Source: Sequoia sempervirens (Eukaryota; Streptophyta; Pinopsida; Cupressales; Cupressaceae). Taken from it: 64,000 nt of DNA. The notes beneath the pieces were generated by a model. It worked only from the letters and a program-made list of their open reading frames with translations. It was not told the origin of the DNA and ran no database searches. The stretch spans positions 1 through 64,000 of the forward strand of contig VDFB02296842.1 in the NCBI GenBank assembly GCA_007258455.2. The letters are read 5' to 3'. The position numbers and the translations under genes were made by a program. Below are positions 61,300 through 64,000 of this stretch, piece after piece. The stretch's first letter is position 1. Each line of letters opens with the position of its first letter.

Positions 61300-62400
61300 A
61301 ACTACTCATTCCATGAAGACACAAAACCTACATAGAAGCAACAACAATCTGATTCGCATGATCAAAGAAAACAATTTGAAACATGAATCAACAATAAGAC
61401 TTCACCATCTTAAGAATTTAATTAGAAATAAGAAACAAAATCAAACTATACCTAAGAGTCCAAAGAAAAAGAAATGTTGTCACCGATACAAATTTACAAA
61501 AGTTACAATACAAGATACACCAAAACATACATGTACAATTTGTCAAGTTTTGTGTTTCAACAAGGGCACCACAATATTCAAAGAGAAACAAAAATAGCTA
61601 TATTGTGAACTGGTACAATCAAATTTCCCAACATTGACAAACTGCATATGTCGAGTATGTTACTCTGCATTAAAACAATCCACTATCCCAAAGTACGCCA
61701 CCCCACACAAAATTAGAACTAATAGGCCATTGTCATATGTACAAATTTTGACCCACCTAGAAGAATGACTTGTGTCGCTTAGAATTGCATTTGCATAATT
61801 TTGGGAACTAGGATGCAAGATCTCAAATAGGCCTAACAGGTTCCATCATTAATGTCCCTGTTGACATGAATATTATACAAAAGGCATTACCACAGTCGAT
61901 TAACAACACAAACAATTATTGTTTTGCTGAAAAGGTGTTTACAATATACAAATGCATTTCAAAAAGGCATGGTGTGACCAAATATCATCATGCAAGCTTT
62001 GACTCAATTAACAAAAACAACACTATACAAAATGCACAAAGTTCAAGTCAACCAGGACTGGAAACAAGTTATACAAAGAATTCAAGAAAATGAAGACAAC
62101 AGTCCACTTAGCACAAGTGAAACAGACTCAGATAATGAAATGGAACATGAAAATCCATCAGAAACTTTGATACACGGGTTTACTGAATCCAGAAGTATAC
62201 ATAGGATGTAGGACAAAATCATTAAAATTGTACCTTCAGAACATAACTATCCAATCAGAATCTTTAAAGACAAGTATGTTGAGGAAATGAATTTCCCAAC
62301 TTTATTCTTTGGAAAGCCACGCGACGATGACATTGTAAAAAAATTCACATATCAGAAAATAGCACAATGGGAGCTTTTATAATCACAAAGGTAGTTTGCA
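61300..62400 (+). pseudogene. Helitron N-terminal cysteine-rich region
   Basis: The frame at 61313-61597 is Lys- and Asn-rich and ends with a C-x2-C pair (HTCTICQVLCF). After a TAG it continues with NCICRVCYSALKQSTIPK, then LVSLRIAFA, FWELGCKIS and, from 61866, MNIIQKALPQSINNTN. This order (two cysteine pairs, a LxLRIxF-like block, VP-V-like linker, ALPQS) matches what I remember of the conserved segment before Rep in Helitron proteins. Later frames (61990-62211) carry an acidic stretch. Many stops and shifts are present. Confidence 0.6.
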
Positions 62401-62569
62401 TATCACACAACAAACATATTTTTCAAAGCTATCAAGATACTAATACAAGTCTTGTCTACAATGACAATAAGAATATGAAAGGGCCAGTTAAAAGGATGAA
62501 AGCTATTCGCCAAGGATGTTAAACACAAACCAAATCTAGAGAAAATTCTAAAATCAGATATTGGATATG

Positions 62570-63980
62570 TCGACTTCAAAAGAATAAGAATATCTCCAGA
62601 CTATACACAACAACTTAAGAAAAATGTATTTGCAATGATACGACAAATAGGACCCCCAACATTTTTCATCACTTTCACTAGTGCTGAGCAAAATTGGGAT
62701 CCTCTAATAGACACACTACAAGAGTTACACAATCTACACCAATTAGTGCAAAAATATAAAAAATCTAATACCCCAACACATACTGACAAATTTGAACTGA
62801 TCAAGAAAGACCCTATCACTTGTGCACGCTACTATAAACATAGGAAAAATGCAATAAAAAAATTGATACTTACAGATGATTCTTTCTTTGGAAATGTCAT
62901 TGATTACTTCTCTGTGACTAAGTTCCAAAATCGAGGAAATGAACATGATCATTTGCTACTATGGGTAGAAAATGTGCCAATCTACACAGAAAATAACATG
63001 GACATCAAAGCTTTTGTTGACAAGTACATTACTTACAGCACTGAAGATTTGCAGCCTACTTTGGCCACATTACACAAGCATCATCACACAAAGAAATGTA
63101 GGAGATCAAGAAAAACACTTTGTAGATACAATTTCCCTTTCCCACCAATGCGAAAGACAAAAATACTTTTACCAATACTAGAGTAGATTGAAGCAATAAC
63201 TTCAAATGCTTCCAACATTTTTTCGAAACTCCAAAACGCAAACTATGGCAAAACATTCAGTTTTGAAATATTTATAAATGAAATAAACTTAACTGAGGAT
63301 GAATACATTATAGCTTTAAGCTCAATAGTAAACAAACCTACACTTTTTTAACAAAGAAAACCATCACAAATATGGAACAATAGTTTTGCAAGGAAAATTA
63401 CAGATCTTTGGAAGGCCATTACAGATGCCCAATTTGTGCTTAATGCATACGCCATAGCAATGTACTGTAGCTCCTATATCGCAAAAGTAGACAAATCAAT
63501 GACATATGCATTTAAAAGAATACGTAGAGATCACCAACAAGACAATATTGATGCGATAAGAATGGTAAGTAAACTTGGAAATGCCTTGCTCAACTTGCAA
63601 CAAATGTCATCACAACAAGCAGCTCATATTGTTTTATCACTACCATGATTAAATTACACCTCAAGAAAATGCATATTCATTGATACACGATTTGACAATG
63701 ACCATACATTTATACTAAAATCTGTCAAACAATTAAACAACGAACCAGATGAATCAGAAAATGTACTTTCCAAATCTATAATAGACTACTAATTAAAATG
63801 TCCTCAAAAAATGATAGACATATGTCTTGCAGAATTTGTTTCAAGATACAACAAAAATGGCACTACAATTAAGCCAAAATCCAAACCAAATGTAATACGG
63901 TTTATCAATTTCAACAAACACTTTGATATAGAAAATCATTGTAGAGAGCAATTGGTTCTCTATGTACCATTTACTATAAA
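62570..63980 (+). pseudogene. Helitron Rep (HUH endonuclease) domain, decayed
   Basis: Rep nicks and joins DNA during rolling-circle transposition. The longest open stretch, 62635-63186 (183 codons), begins MIRQIGPPTFFITFTSAEQN, matching Rep motif 1. It contains the metal-binding HUH motif as EHDHLLLW (His codons 62944-62946 and 62950-62952) after KFQNRGN. It ends with KTLCRYNFPFPPM-like text. After a TAG at 63183, the downstream frame 63436-63648 contains MYCSSYIAK, where Tyr codons at 63463 and 63475 fit the two catalytic tyrosines, Y-x3-Y-x2-K. Reading continues past more stops to 63980 with ICLAEFVSRYNKN. Catalytic residues are kept but the frame is broken. Confidence 0.88.
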
Positions 63981-64000
63981 TGAGAGTACACTCAAACAAA

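Larger units (their letters stand above)
60740..64000 (+). mobile_element. Helitron with OTU and Rep domains, decayed, cut by the window edge
   Basis: Plus-strand order: OTU-type protease remnant (60760-61220), cysteine-rich N-terminal region (61300-61860), linker, Helitron Rep/HUH domain (62570-63650), and its continuation to 64000. Helitrons move as rolling-circle transposons using a Rep-helicase protein; the helicase part would lie beyond the window. Several stops and shifts in every section show that this copy is not functional. The 5' terminus was not found; a TCTCTATACTATT at 61158 falls inside the OTU reading frame and is not the end. Confidence 0.85.

Noticed and set aside
1..64000. 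RPA1-like fragment and Helitron as two ends of a single element
   Set aside because: They lie on opposite strands 60 kb apart with several independent complete insertions between them.

Overview
The window looks like repeat-dense nuclear DNA of a land plant with a large genome. A gymnosperm is my best guess, from the style of the Ty3/gypsy polyprotein and the LINE, but the sequence does not prove it. Evidence for a plant: a P-class pentatricopeptide-repeat (PPR) gene, a spliced plant-like POLD4 gene, two LTR elements primed by initiator tRNA-Met, and a Helitron. Most of the DNA is AT-rich and non-coding. Most of the listed open frames are chance frames in transposon or low-complexity sequence.

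Layout. 1-950 (-): decayed RPA1-like fragment cut by the window edge. 1843-2199 (-): unidentified 118-codon frame. 3056-15767 (+): Ty3/gypsy chromovirus-like element with LTRs of about 3.95 kb and a gag-pol full of stops; its two LTRs differ over the first ~0.9 kb but look identical over the last ~3.05 kb. 15770-18326 (-): a diverged relative of the same LTR, facing it. 18327-25170: AT-rich spacer with short duplications. 25171-27985: foldback element with ~0.85 kb arms. 28328-31588 (+): PPR pseudogene split by a 1303-bp solo LTR with a perfect 5-bp target duplication. 34662-35214 (-): two-exon POLD4, the only gene that looks intact. 35635-36110: copy A of a dispersed ~0.45 kb repeat. 37339-38356: TIR element flanked by TACC and carrying GGTTCGAnnGAACC palindromes. 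38400-39360: SINE-like and complex tandem repeats. 41116-43925 (-): LINE with a YADN mutation in its reverse transcriptase. 46980-51884 (-): complete non-autonomous LTR retrotransposon (TSD ATGTC) with one unknown protein and no pol. 54060-60300: cluster of repeated modules in both orientations, including four copies of the 35.6-kb repeat. 60740-64000 (+): Helitron whose N-terminal region holds a decayed OTU-type cysteine protease domain ahead of the HUH Rep domain; it runs off the right edge.

How parts relate. No operon or pathway is present. The story is nested transposition and decay. POLD4 (polymerase delta small subunit) is a housekeeping island. The RPA1-like fragment and the Helitron lie at opposite ends in opposite orientations, so they need not belong to one element. 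The observations most worth following are the mosaic LTR pair, the OTU-Helitron, and the compact LTR element with an unrecognised ORF.
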